NCBI RefSeq assembly: GCF_042186555.1
Contig: NC_133326.1
Coordinates: 695,774,700 to 695,838,699, forward strand
Direction: 5' to 3'
Length of the DNA: 64,000 bases
DNA from: Aquarana catesbeiana
Lineage: Eukaryota > Chordata > Amphibia > Anura > Ranidae
A model generated the notes under the pieces. The model ran no database searches. It saw nothing but the letters and a program-made list of their open reading frames with translations, and had not been told where the DNA came from. The position numbers were made by a program, and so were the translations under genes. Below are positions 11,175-21,561 of this stretch, piece after piece (position 1 is the stretch's first letter; every line of letters starts with the position of its first letter).

Positions 11175-12274
11175 ATATACATAATTACATTGGTAAAAGC
11201 TGAAGCAATGTTCCTATGTAAAAAAATGTCATACTTGAAATTCTTCATTAAATTCTGATCATATTTATCCACTTTTCCCTGATTTCAGTTCATGAAAAAA
11301 ATTGTATAAGAGAAATATTAGAGAAAACCTCAATGCTGTTTTGGTTTATTTACAATATTTGTGATGGCTTTCCAAATGTCTTTGTTCCTCAAGCTATATA
11401 TGATGGGGTTAAGAGACGGTGTAACAACAGCATAGATCATGGTAAGAATTTTGTTCATAGTCAGTGAGTGCAGGGAGGCTGGAAATATGTATGCTACTAT
11501 CACTGTGCCGTAATAAAGGCACACAGCAGTCAGGTGGGAGCTGCAGGTTAAGAAGGCCTTTCGTCTTCCTGTAAGTGATGAAATATTCAAAATCGCTTTA
11601 GCAATATAGACATATGATATCACAATGGCCAGGAATGGGAATACCACTCCAGGGACACACAACAACTTGATTTGCATCTGAATAAAAAAGACATCTGAAC
11701 AAGAAAGATCCAATATAGGAGCAAGGTCACAGAAGAAATGGTCAATGATATTTGGTCCACAGAAATTTAAGCCGCCTATATCTACAGATAAAATAAGAGA
11801 ATAAATAAAACTCGGTGTCCAAGCCATTATGGACAGTTTCTGGCAGAGCCCACCCCCCATAATTGAAGCATAAAGTAGTGGGTTACAGATGGCCAAATAT
11901 CTGTCATAAGACATCACTGTCAGAAGAAGACACTCGGAGCATTCTGAAATAACAAAGAAAATATATTGAATGATACATCCTGCTAGAGACATGGTCCCCC
12001 CTTCCTTGAGGACAACATGAAGTGTGCTTGGAATGCTGTCAATGCTTAGTAAGAGGTCACATAGTGAAAGCTGTGAGAGAAATGAGTACATGGGAGATTT
12101 GAGGTTCTTGCTATAAAACACCAGAATGATAATTAGGGCATTCCCACATAATGAGACACAAAAAGCCAAAAGCAACAAACAGAAGAGTAAAAACTTGTAA
12201 TTATGGAGATTCTGGAATCCAAGAATATGGACTGTGGTGACATTGTTCTTTATCTCCATTAACACAAGAGTCAA
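11175..12274 (-). repeat. Segmental duplication, olfactory receptor unit (copy A, inner part)
   Basis: The 3' flank and coding region from 11175 upward match 63651-64000 closely as far as the window reaches. The receptor C-termini differ by only about three residues over the 64 shared. This shows a recent local duplication within a receptor cluster. Confidence 0.88.
11330..12274 (-). CDS. Olfactory receptor, class II (gamma-type), intact
   Basis: This 314-residue seven-transmembrane G-protein-coupled receptor acts in the cilia membrane of olfactory neurons, coupling odorants to Golf. Seen in order: N-glycosylation site NVT at residue 11; GN in TM1 (44-45); PMYSFLSQLSLCDLLL in TM2 (from 61); the loop-1 cysteine near 100; MSYDRYLAIC at 121-130; the KAFLTCSSHLTAVCLYYGT segment of TM6; and PSLNPIIYSLRN in TM7. 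MSYDRYLAIC rather than MAYDRY recalls the OR6/OR11-like groups. A second Met at residue 6 (MEIKNN) could be the real start. The coding region is a single exon, as usual for the family. A near-identical partial copy lies at 63790-64000 on the same strand. The reading frame is complete, with no missing signature. Confidence 0.93.
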   Translation of the reverse strand: MTLVLMEIKNNVTTVHILGFQNLHNYKFLLFCLLLLAFCVSLCGNALIIILVFYSKNLKSPMYSFLSQLSLCDLLLSIDSIPSTLHVVLKEGGTMSLAGCIIQYIFFVISECSECLLLTVMSYDRYLAICNPLLYASIMGGGLCQKLSIMAWTPSFIYSLILSVDIGGLNFCGPNIIDHFFCDLAPILDLSCSDVFFIQMQIKLLCVPGVVFPFLAIVISYVYIAKAILNISSLTGRRKAFLTCSSHLTAVCLYYGTVIVAYIFPASLHSLTMNKILTMIYAVVTPSLNPIIYSLRNKDIWKAITNIVNKPKQH

Positions 12275-12953
12275 AAAGGTAATGGAATGCTGAAATCAGA
12301 AGGTTTTACGTCACATTAAAAGGGATAAAATAATTTGTTTAAATTATCATTCCTTCCACTTTGATTCTGAAACATGAAAATCAGGATAATGTGGGTGGAT
12401 CCCAACTGACACATTCATCTACAGTATGTCCTCGGTGGTAATCCAGAGATCTATAAAAAACGCTCATTTCTGTTTCATGCCACATTCACGCTACACCATG
12501 TTTTTCATCTCCACATATGAATCTTAAGAAATATGTTGTGTTTAAAAATGTGTGTGTATTTAATGTGCACAGTACACATTGAGAAATTAAAATTTATCTA
12601 AGGCCATATTTTTATTTTATTTTGGGTAGAGTATGGCAAAGATAAAATCTCTCCAGTAAATGTGTCCCATTGAGTAGGTTTCCCTGCTCTTTCTGTCCTG
12701 TAGCCTGACCAGGAAGTAATAGGAAATCACTCCAAAGAGAGAAGATATTGGCTTATAGATGAGACAAAGGAAGATTTCTCCTCTATTATTGTCCTGGTGA
12801 CGGCATTTTGTATTTCCTATCACATTCTGTCCTTCTGACAGTGGATACCAGGAGAATCTGCAATTAAAGCCTATTGGGGATTTTAAACCTTTGACATGTT
12901 ATGCAAAATAAAAAAGAAAGTTCTGCCTTTGGGTACACTTTAAAAATTTCTTA
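12275..12953. other. 5' flank of the olfactory receptor gene
   Basis: No repeat or coding domain recognised. This probably holds upstream untranslated exon(s) and the promoter of the receptor, but I see no decisive TATA box or splice site. The final TTA (12951-12953) is the target duplication of the Harbinger element; the host sequence resumes at 22054. Confidence 0.4.
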
Positions 12954-13544
12954 TGCCGCGTGCACACGGTCGGACTTTTCGTCTACAAAAGTCAGACGGA
13001 CGCCGACGGACTAAAGCTGGCTGACAATCCGATCATGTGTGGGCTTCCCCGGACTTTCAGCGGACTTTTTCAGCCTCAAATCCGACGGACATGCTTCAAA
13101 TCTTTACGTCGTAACTACGACGGACCCCGAAATCCGCTCGTCTGTATGCTAGTCCGACGGACAAAAAAACGACGCATGCTCATAAGCAAAAACTAAACGG
13201 AAGCACTCGGTCTAGTAAAACTAGTGTTCGTTTTGTAGGTAGCACATTCCTCACGCTGCAAAATCTGTGATTGTTGAATGCAGCGCATTTAATGTCTTCT
13301 TTATGAATGCTATAAAGAACGAAGATGTTTTGCTGTTCATATTCAAACAGAGTTCTCCCAAACTGATTTCTGGATTCTTTTTCTCTTTGATCTCATGAAT
13401 GATATAGTATGCTTTTTAAAAACAATGTTTCCATACTAATAATCATTTTTACACTTGTTTTTTTTTGGTGGAGTCATCTTTTATTGTAAATTTTATCCAG
13501 ATGTTTATTTTATGATTGTTGTCGAACTTATTTTATGTTTATCT

Positions 13545-13940
13545 AGGTTTTTTTTTTTTGGTTTTGGTGTTTGTAAAGTTACCACAAAGAACCATTTTTT
13601 TTTTTGGTGTTTGTAAACTTACCACAAATCACCAATTTTTTTTATTTTTTTTGGGGGGGGGGGGTTGTAAAGTTACCACAAATCACCATTTTTTTTTTGG
13701 GGGGGGGGGGTTGTAAAGTTACCACAAATCACCATTTTTTTTTAATTTTATTTTTTTGGGGGGTTTGTAAAGTTACCACAAATCACCATTTTTTTTTTTT
13801 TTTTTTTTGGTGTTTGTAAAGTTACCACAAAGAACCATTTTTTGTTTTTTTATAGTGATTTTTTCTTTTTTTGTATATAAAGTTAACCCAAAGAACCGTT
13901 TTTGGTTATGTATCATTTTTTTTGTAAAAGTTACCACTAG
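13545..13940. repeat. Tandem repeat, 45-70-bp unit with T and G runs
   Basis: About eight copies of TTTGTAAAGTTACCACAAA followed by TCACCAT or GAACCAT and a T-run, some with long G-runs. It lies near the left end of the Harbinger element. The unit length varies because of the homopolymers. The short open frames in it are not genes. Confidence 0.9.
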
Positions 13941-14138
13941 AACATTATTAACATTATTAATGTATTTTTGGTGTGTTTTTGCAAACTCAATGAGATTGTT
14001 GTCCCTTGTTAATTTGACATTGTGTCTAAAATCAATGATTTAAAATAAAACACATAAAGTCTTTTCATAAACTCAAAAAATATCCATTTATTCATGGTCT
14101 AAATAAAATAAAGAGGAAGTCAACGCTGGAAAAAGTCT

Positions 14139-14345
14139 GTGGACAAGAAAATTGGGATCTTGAGGAGTCCATATAAGAGGGAGCACAATTTGGTCCAGGA
14201 ATCCCAGAGATCAACAGCACCAGCAGATGATATAGATGTCCCCAGACTGTGGTGCTACAACAGCCTGCGTCTTCTGTCAGACCAGACTGAACCCAGGTCA
14301 TCACTTTCTTCTCTTCCCTGCAGCCTTTCCTCCACACTGCCCTGC
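14139..14345 (+). pseudogene. Inverted partial copy of the MADF exon
   Basis: The plus strand encodes KKIGILRSPYKREHN, VQESQRS, ADDIDVPRLWCYNSLRLL and DQTEPRSSLSSLP. This parallels KKIGVLRNMYKREHN, IQESMRS, ADDVYVPRL and the sequence after it in the minus-strand MADF exon (about 15265-15480). The copy covers only the second half of the domain and the start of the linker, lies in the opposite orientation, and has neither start nor splice sites of its own. It is a duplicated, inverted gene fragment beside the parent gene. Confidence 0.75.
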
Positions 14346-14399
14346 ACCTTTCCCTGCAGCCTTCCCTGCAGCCTTCTTTGGAGGCTGTGGCTCTGGTGT

Positions 14400-15633
14400 T
14401 TCAGTTGTGGCAGGAGGAGGAGGAGGAGGAGGGGGGCTGCCTCATGTAGTTGGGTGTTTCTTGTTAGCGTACCCTGCAGCCCCTTCTGGATTGTTTCCCC
14501 AAATAGTCACTCACAAATGAGGCACTGCTCCCAATCCATTTTAAGAAGCCTGCTGGCTAAGTAGCAGCCATAGCACTCTTCCGCTTCCGGGGGGCTTCTT
14601 AAAAAATTGGTGGCCTCTTGCATGAGGCGCAGGGATGCCTCCTGTGTGACCATCCCCTTCCTGGCCCTTTTTTTTGGAAGGCGGAGGGGAGGCACTTGGG
14701 ATTCGGTCAGGCTCCTACTGGGCCCAGCCACCTCACTGGGCCCAGCCACCTCCTGCCTGACACTGGGCCCAGCCTCCTACAGGATGATGGTGAATCCGGC
14801 CTCCTCCAGGCTGTCCATGGGCCCGGTCTCCTCCTGCCTGCCACTTTCCCCACATTCCTCCTGGATGGACTCATCCTGTGTATAAAAAAAGGACATAGTT
14901 TTAGTATATTTTTTTGGGTTCATCAATGACACACAATTTGCTTCTCATGACTAGCAAATTCAATGTGAATACATCTCTTTAATAAAAGAGTCTAGAAATC
15001 AGACACCCTAATTTTTGGAAGCAGGTGCCAAACATATTTAGCCACTACTGTCAATTGATATGTATACATAATTTTGAGGGCAAAATTATTTTAATCAATT
15101 ATAACATCCAGTTAACATCATTAATATTAGGACAGTAAATATTTGTTAAAATAATTTACCTGACTCCAGATGGTCATATCCGGTTCATCCAGGATGGAAG
15201 ACCCAGCTTGCTCCTCATCAGCCTCTGCTGGGGTGGAGGGAAGGGTGCATGGAAGGGTGGAGGGAAGGGTGGAGGGAAGGGTTGAAAGTGATGCCCTGGC
15301 TTCAGTCTGGTCATCAAGAAAACGGAGTTGATTGTAGTATCACAGCCTGGGTACATAAACATCATCTGCTGATGCTCCTGATCTCATGGATTCCTGGATC
15401 TTGTTATGCTCCCTCTTATACATGTTCCTCAAGACCCCAATTTTCTTTACCAACGTCTCCATTGTTGCTTCCGGGATGGTCGCCTGGACAAATGACAGAA
15501 GTCTCTCCAGCGTTGACTTCCTCACATGCTTTAAATAATACTGAGGGTGTTTCACCTCCCACAAATTCCTCATTTCTCTATATTTGGAAATAAAAGCTGT
15601 AATGAAATCTGGATCCTTAAATAGGGGATTCAT
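14400..15633 (-). pseudogene. MADF-domain protein of the Harbinger element (broken)
   Basis: MADF/Myb-SANT proteins encoded by PIF/Harbinger elements bind the transposon ends and help bring the transposase to the nucleus and DNA. Coding exon A runs 15633-15160, with ATG at 15631-15633 just after a splice acceptor (CTTTTACAG). It encodes DPDFITAFISKYREMRNLWEVKHPQYY, then ETLVKKIGVLRNMYKREHNKIQ and SGASADDVYVPRL. A TGA at 15340-15342 replaces the conserved Trp after PRL. A GTAAAT donor follows at 15159. Exon B starts at 14875 after ACACAG, in phase, and has another in-frame stop (TAG) near 14780 before VPPLRLPKKRARKGMVTQ, a basic patch that could be a nuclear signal. A 5' untranslated exon probably ends at about 15786, where a good GTAAGTTT donor lies. 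Two nonsense changes make it a pseudogene. Confidence 0.78.
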
Positions 15634-15819
15634 AATGTCTGTAAAAGATAAAGACACAAGACAAAAAACACTTATTAGGTTTCTGCTAAACCCTCATCAT
15701 CTTATCCCTATGTAGGCCTCATCAATCTGTCAAGCCATATAGGCCGCTTGCTACAAAGTCTGGACCAAATGTATAAATTTAAACTTACCTTCGTTTAGTA
15801 GTGTCCCGGTCCACTATCA

Positions 15820-16335
15820 CCTACGCACAGAACGTACGTACGACACAATAAGTAACAGCGCTTTATACACTGCACATGCGTAATACTACACCTACTTGTC
15901 CCGCCCCTGACGTTCTTTTTGTTTACGCATATAACCCGCCCTTGACTCGATGCACAGAACGTATGTACGTACGACACGTGCGCAAGAGCCCTCTTTATAC
16001 ACTACGCATGTGTGAAAATCCGCCTGCGTCGCCCGCCCCTGACGTTCAATTTTAACTCATGTTCTCCGCCCCTTAATTCTACGCACAGAACGTACGTACG
16101 ACACGTGCGCAAGAGCCCTCTTTATACACTATGCATGTGTGAAACTCCGCCTGCGTCGCCCGCCCCTGACGTTCAATTTTAACTCATGTTCTCCGCCCCT
16201 TAATTCTACGCACAGAACGTATGTACGACACGTGCGCAAGAGCCCTCTTTATACACTACGCATGTGTGAAACTCCGCCTGCGTCGCCCGCCCCTGACGCT
16301 CGATTTTAACTAATATTCTCCGCCCATTTTTTTTT
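15820..16335. promoter_or_regulatory. Four-copy 127-131-bp tandem repeat between divergent Harbinger genes
   Basis: The motif GCACAGAACGTACGTACGACA or a close variant begins near 15823, 15950, 16081 and 16208. Each unit also carries GTGCGCAAGAGCCCTCTTTATACACTA and a CGCCCGCCCCTGACG block in most copies. The array separates the MADF gene (leftward) from the Myb/SANT gene (rightward). CTTTATACA could act as a weak TATA element and CCGCCC as a GC box. Its position makes it a probable shared promoter region. That it drives both genes is inference. Confidence 0.65.
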
Positions 16336-16357
16336 ACGGCGCGTAGTGGGGTGAATA

Positions 16358-16697
16358 ATGGCGGAGACACATCAGGTGTGTACTACCTCCGGTAGTGAAG
16401 AAAGCCCGGAGGCCGGAACGTCAAGATCTGTGAAGCCTAGATTTAAGGCCTCCAATATGTCCTTTAAAGAGATGGTGGAAATGGTGGCCATTCTTAAAAA
16501 AAAGGACTATGATGGGAAGTATGGGCCGTACGCCCGGCCAAATTTGTGAAAAGCCAAAATAATGGCGAAGGTGGTGAAGACCTTACAGGCTTATTTTGGG
16601 GTACAGCGCTCAAAGGATCAAATTCAAAAAAGATGGTCCAACCTCAAACTCCGGGAGCCTGATCAGTACAGGCAGATCCGTAAAGTGCTGAAAAAAA
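16358..16697 (+). pseudogene. Myb/SANT-like DNA-binding protein of the Harbinger element (one nonsense codon)
   Basis: The frame starts at ATG 16358 (ATAATGGCGG context) with MAETHQVCTTSGSEE, then FKEMVEMVAILKKKDYDGKYGPYARPN. A TGA stop follows at 16547-16549, and the same frame continues with KAKIMAKVVKTLQAYFGV and DQIQKRWSNLKLREPDQYRQIRKVLKK. The three-helix pattern with the RWSNLK segment is that of Myb/SANT-like (trihelix-type) domains found in transposon-derived proteins. A possible splice donor (AAAG/GTAAAT-like) lies at about 16698, and any next exon was not found because a Tc1 element sits just downstream. A single CGA-to-TGA change would explain the break. Confidence 0.72.
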
Positions 16698-16828
16698 GTA
16701 AATACTTGTCGTGTTTTCATCTTGTGTTTATTACCTCGTATACTGCTCTATGTGCTTTTCTTTCCTATACGATTTTTGCATCGTTTGAAACGATCTTTTA
16801 ATAAACCTCGTTACATATCTAGAGAGAG

Positions 16829-18259
16829 ATTATTCGGCCCCTTTACTTTCAGTGCAGCAAACTCACTCCAGAAGTTCAGCGAGGATCTCTGAATGATCCA
16901 ATGTTGTCCTAAATGACTGATGGTGATAAATAGAATCCACCTGTGTGTAATCAAGTCTCTGTATAAATGCACCTGCTCTGTGATAGTCTCAGGGTTCTGT
17001 TGAAAGTGCAGAGAGCATCATGAAGACCAAGGAACACACCAGGCAGGTCCGTAATACTGTTGTGGAGAAGTTTAAAGCCGGATTTGGATACAAAAAGATT
17101 TCCCAAGCTTTAAACATCCCAAGGAGCACTGTGCAAGCGATCATTTTGAAATGGAAGGAGTATCAGACCACTGCAAATCTACCAAGACCTGGCTGTCCCT
17201 CTAAACTTTCAGCTCAGACAAGGAGAAGACTAATCGGAGATGCAGCCAAGAGGCCCATGATCACTCTGGATGAACTGCAGAGAACTACAGCTGAGGTGGG
17301 AGAGTCTGTCCATAGGACAACAATCAGTCGTACACTGCACAAATCTGGCCTTTATGGAAGAGTGGCAAGAAGAAAGCCATTTCTCAAAGATATCCATAAA
17401 AAGTCTCATCTAAAGTTTGCCACAAGCCACCTGGGAGACACACCAAACATGTGGAAGAAGGTGCTCTGGTCCGATGAAACCAAAATCGAACTTTTTGGCC
17501 ACAATGCAAAACGATATGTTTGGCGTAAAAGCAACACTGCTCATCACACTCAACACACCATCCCCACTGTCAAACATGGTGGTGACAGCATCATGGTTTG
17601 GGCCTGCTTTTCTTCAGCAGGGACAGGGAAGATGGTTAAAATTGAGGGGAAGATGGATGCAGCCAAATACAGGACCATTCTGGATGAAAACCTGTTGGAG
17701 TCTGCAAAAGACCTGAAACTGGGACGGAGATTTATCTTCCAACAAGACAATGATCCCAAACATACAGCAAAATCTACAAAGGAATGGTTCACAAATAAAC
17801 GTTTCCAGGTGTTAGAATGGCCAAGTCAAAGTCCAGACCTGAATCCAATCGAGAATCTGTGGAAAGAGCTGAAAACTGCTGTTCGCAAATGCTCTCCATC
17901 CAACCTCACTGAGCTCGAGCTGTTTTGCAAGGAAGAATGGGAAAGAATTTCAGTCTCTCGATGTGCAAAACTGATAGAGACATATCCCAAGCGACTTGCA
18001 GCTGTAATCGCAGCAAAAGGTGGCTCTACAAAGTATTAACGCAAGGGGGCCGAATAATTTTGCACGCCCCACTTTTCATTTTTTTATTAGTTAAAAAAGT
18101 TTCAAAAATCCAAAAGATTTCGTTCCACTTAACAATTGTGTCCCACTTGTTGGTGATTCTTCACAAAAAATAAAAATTTTATATCTTTACGTTTTGAAGC
18201 CTGAAATGTGGCAAAAGGTTGAAAAGTTCAAGGGGGCCGAATACTTTCGCAAGCCACTG
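16829..18259 (+). mobile_element. Tc1-like transposon with truncated left terminus
   Basis: The right terminal region (about 18040-18259) is complete. It holds an inner GGGGGCCGAATAATTTTGC motif and the outer GGGGGCCGAATACTTTCGC motif and ends AAGCCACTG before TA. The left side starts abruptly at ATTATTCGGCCCC, the inner motif only, so roughly 180 bases of left inverted repeat are missing. The element sits in the likely intron of the Harbinger Myb/SANT gene. Lacking one end it should not be mobile in cis, although its transposase frame is open. Confidence 0.88.
17020..18039 (+). CDS. Tc1 transposase, DD34E, full-length open frame
   Basis: This 339-residue protein would cut and paste Tc1 elements at TA sites. 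In order: a paired-like helix-turn-helix region (residues 8-50, KISQALNIPRSTVQ), a GRPR-type hinge (NLPRPGCPSK, 53-62), a second helix-turn-helix (about 65-115, TTISRTLHKSGLYGR), the catalytic core with WSDETKIELF (Asp152), QQDNDPKHTA (Asp243) and SPDLNPIENLW (Glu278), and a C-terminal RCAKLIETYPKR segment. Asp243 and Glu278 are 34 residues apart between them, the Tc1 spacing. The length is normal for the family. All three catalytic residues and the start are present, with no stop. It lies in the sense direction of the element and could in principle act in trans. Whether it is expressed is unknown. Confidence 0.93.
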   Translation: MKTKEHTRQVRNTVVEKFKAGFGYKKISQALNIPRSTVQAIILKWKEYQTTANLPRPGCPSKLSAQTRRRLIGDAAKRPMITLDELQRTTAEVGESVHRTTISRTLHKSGLYGRVARRKPFLKDIHKKSHLKFATSHLGDTPNMWKKVLWSDETKIELFGHNAKRYVWRKSNTAHHTQHTIPTVKHGGDSIMVWACFSSAGTGKMVKIEGKMDAAKYRTILDENLLESAKDLKLGRRFIFQQDNDPKHTAKSTKEWFTNKRFQVLEWPSQSPDLNPIENLWKELKTAVRKCSPSNLTELELFCKEEWERISVSRCAKLIETYPKRLAAVIAAKGGSTKY

Positions 18260-18357
18260 TATATATATATATATATATAGATATATAGATATATAGATAT
18301 ATCTATATATAGATATCTATATATCTATATATCTATATATAGATATATCTATATATC

Positions 18358-18396
<39 letters not shown>

Positions 18397-18445
18397 ATAG
18401 ATATATCTATATATATCTCTCTATATATAGATATATCTATATATC
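18260..18445. repeat. TA/GATA/GA microsatellite
   Basis: A compound run of TATA, GATATA and (GA)n with strong self-complementarity, starting at the outer end of the Tc1 element. It probably expanded from the TA target site. Confidence 0.9.
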
Positions 18446-19019
18446 TTTTTGAAAGCCAAAAACATCCATCATGTCCTTCATTTCCTGGTTTGCTGACCCC
18501 ATTCTGGGCCTTCTCTTTATTATTTTGTGTTAAATGATATGCCTGTTTAACAATATCAACAAACCACATTTTGGAAAAAAAGGAGGCCTGTTTTTAAAAA
18601 AAAACCCCAAAAATAAAACTGTTTTTAAAAAAAACAAAAAAAAAATCAAAATGGCAAAACATTTATATTTTAAATTATCTAAAAATCTGACTAATTATAT
18701 TATTCTAAATTTGTAAATATATCGATATATTTCTGGCTCTGGACATGTTATACTAATGCATAAAGTGAATGTATACCAAAGATTAAAAACCTCTGTTTAG
18801 GAATTAAATAAATGTGTGGTTTGTTATTTCAATGCTCAGTATCGGTTTGTTTAAATTTAAAATAGTTGTTTACAGTGACAATGGAGCTTATTTAGAAATT
18901 TACAAGGAAAATACAGTTGGCACTACAACTGCTCGACCATAACCTAGGAGAAAGCCCAAAAGAAAGGCAAGCAATAAATATAATTCAAGATTTCATCAAG
19001 ATTTTTTTATTTTAAATCT
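18446..19019. other. Unassigned A/T-rich internal Harbinger sequence
   Basis: No gene is recognised. The A-run-rich stretch at 18570-18720 and the sequence up to 19019 probably represent the 3' untranslated region of the transposase gene, which ends at 19020 on the minus strand, and intronic remains of the Myb/SANT gene. Confidence 0.35.
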
Positions 19020-21561
19020 TTAGATATCCTGGCCCATTGCAATGGCCCCCCTACCCATAAAATAATTAACATATTGCTGTCTAACTTGATGGGCACTTTG
19101 GGGGGCCAAGCCAGTACGGACAGTATCCAGGCCCGTAAGATTGTCACTGCTAATAAGTCCGGCCTCAGGCCCAACTGGCACAATATAATTTTGTGAATGT
19201 TTGTGCAAAAAGTTGTGCAGGATGCAGCATGATAAAATGATAAAATTCATTTTGTATTCCGCCAAATTAATGGAGGTTTGAAACAGGCGGAACCGGCTGG
19301 CCAGAATCCCAAACGCATTCTCAACAACTCTTCTAGCTCTGGCCAGCCGGAAATTAAAAACCCTCCTCTCCGGGGTGAGGGTTCTTTGGGGGAATGGCCT
19401 CATGAGGTGCTTGCTCAGAGCGAAGGCTTCATCGGCAATGAAGACAAAGGGGAGTCCTTCCACGTTATCCGCATCAGGTGGCAATAACAGGCCACTCTGG
19501 AGACGCTGGCAGAACTCTGTCTGGGCAAATACTACTCCATCGGACATCCGGCCATTCTTCCCCACATCCACATATAGAAATTCATAGTGTGCTGACACCA
19601 CCGCCATTAAAACAATACTATGGAACCCCTTATAATTAAAATAGAATGACCCCGAATGGGGTGGTGGCACGATGTGGACATGTTTCCCATCTATAGCCCC
19701 TCCACAATTGGGAAAGTCCCAACGGGTGGCAAAATGGGATGCCACAGTCTGCCATTCCTGTGGCGTTGAAGGAAACTGGGGAATCAAACAAGAAAACAAA
19801 ACTCAGTAATTTTGAAAATAACATTGCAAGAAAATTATATAATTAAAAACATTATTGCCCAGCATCAGTATAACATTAAATAATTGAAATCTTCTAGAAG
19901 AAATAATATGGAAAGGCACACTTATCAGATTGCTCACCCCCTCTGATGGCACATTGATTACATTTTAGGGGGTGGTGAAATTAGAAAAAAAAAAGTTTAA
20001 GGACACGCAGGGATTTATTGACTAAAAAGGCTACAAGACTGTGCAGATGTTGTACTCTGCAAGTGCAGTTGCTCCCCAGCTTAAGTAAATGAGGTAAGGT
20101 AAAAAGGCTTTCATGTTGCAAGGAGTACACAATCACATGCAAGGGCAATTCATCAAAACACTTTATGGCTTGCATATGATTTGATGATGGAAATCAGCAG
20201 AGCTTCTGCTCATTTACTAAAGCACTGGAGCAAATGCACTTGCAGAGTGCAAATGCATTTTGCAAAATGCAACATATATTTGCTTTGTAAAAATCAACAC
20301 CACAGAACATTCTAGCAAATTATTAGGGGGGGGGGTTGGGAAATCAAGTTAATTACATGCACACTATTTGGATAGAGTTTAGGTGGGGGGGTTGGGAAAT
20401 CAAGTAAATTACATGCACACTATTTGGATAGAGTTTAGGTGGGGGGGGGTTGAGAAATCAAGTAAATTACATGCACATTATTTGGATAGAGTTTAGGTGG
20501 GGGGGGGAATCAAGTAAATTACATGCACACTATTTGGATAGAGTTTAGGTGGGGGGGGGATCAAGTAAATTACATGCACACTATTTGGATAGAGTTTATG
20601 TGTGGGGGGTTGGGAAATCAAGTAAATTACATGCACACTATTTGGATAGAGTTTAGGTGGAAGGGGTTGGGAAATCAAGTTAATTACATGCACACTATTT
20701 GAATAGAGTTTAGGTGAGGGGGGGGGTTGGGAAATCAAGTAAATTACATGCACACTATTTGGATAGAGCTTAGGTGGGGGAGGTTGGGAAATCAAGTAAA
20801 TTACATGCACACTATTTGGATAGAGTTTAGGGGAGACAAAATACAATGCAGCTGACTAAATACATTCAAATTGAATAGACTAGGTGGATATGTGCCCAGC
20901 ATTGTATGCAGGGGAGGTTATTGAAGGCAAATATACATGCATGACAAAAAAGAACAGGAAAAAATTCCAGCATGCGTGAGGAGAAAAAGGGGACATTCAC
21001 ACTATATTGCAATGATGGTAAGTAGTGTTTGAGTTAGGAAATACATTACATTATCAAAGATTAAATAAAAGAACATGTAATGCTAATAAAAGAAAAAAAT
21101 CTTACCTTAATATAGTCCTTCTGCAGGACCTGGATTATGGCAGAACAGGTCTCTGGGATAATGATCCCCAGAGCCTGGGGGGAGATGCCTGTCGAGAACT
21201 TGAGGTCCTGCAGGCTTCTCCCTGTCGCCAAGTACCGCAACGTGGCAACTAGCCTCTGCTCCGGAGTGATGGCTTGCCTCATGCAGGTATCCTGCCTGCT
21301 GATATAGGGGGTCAACAAAGCCAACAAACGGTCAAAAACGGGGTCTGTCATCCGGAGAAAGTTCCTGAAATCCTCAGGATTATTCTCACGGATCTCACGG
21401 AGCAATGGCATGTGACAGAACTGGTCACGCTGGAGCAACCAATTCTTGGTCCATGAACTCCTCCTCGCCCTGTTCATGGACTGGTCTTGAGCTGAAGAAT
21501 GAACTACAGCACCAAGCACATACAATGCATGAGCTCGACGACGAGTACGTACAGGTAACAT
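19020..21561 (-). CDS. PIF/Harbinger DDE transposase, two exons, intact
   Basis: Exon 1 is 21561-21106 (152 codons) and exon 2 is 19775-19020 (251 codons plus stop). The donor is GTAAG after the AAG at 21106-21108; the acceptor is TTGATTCCCCAG before 19775. Splicing joins QKDYIK to FPSTPQEWQT, the usual HARBI1-like junction, and gives 403 residues. Exon 1 holds the helical N-terminal part with DPVFDRLLALLTPYI and TPEQRLVATLRYLATG. Exon 2 holds the DDE_Tnp_4 nuclease: GGAIDGKHV (Asp181), VDVGKNGRMSDG, FIADEAFAL (Asp267) and RARRVVENAFGILASRFR (Glu304). The start ATG at 21559-21561 has GCC before it. No stop or frameshift is present. The protein would excise and insert the element at TWA targets, normally together with its Myb/MADF partner. 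The intron contains a 9-copy minisatellite. Confidence 0.9.
20330..20835. repeat. Nine-copy 51-60-bp tandem repeat in the transposase intron
   Basis: Units contain AAATCAAGTAAATTACATGCACACTATTTGG and GATAGAGTTTAGGTGGGG, with length differences mainly in the G-run. On the minus strand this gives a repetitive open frame (PKLYPNSVHVIYLISQPP-type) that is not a gene. Confidence 0.93.

Noticed and set aside
15820..16335. Possible CRISPR-like or rRNA spacer array
   Set aside because: The units are directly adjacent without unique spacers and lie in a eukaryotic transposon; no CRISPR structure.
20493..20846. 117-codon minus-strand frame with PKLYPNSVHVIYLISQPP repeats
   Set aside because: A shadow of the intronic minisatellite in the Harbinger transposase gene.
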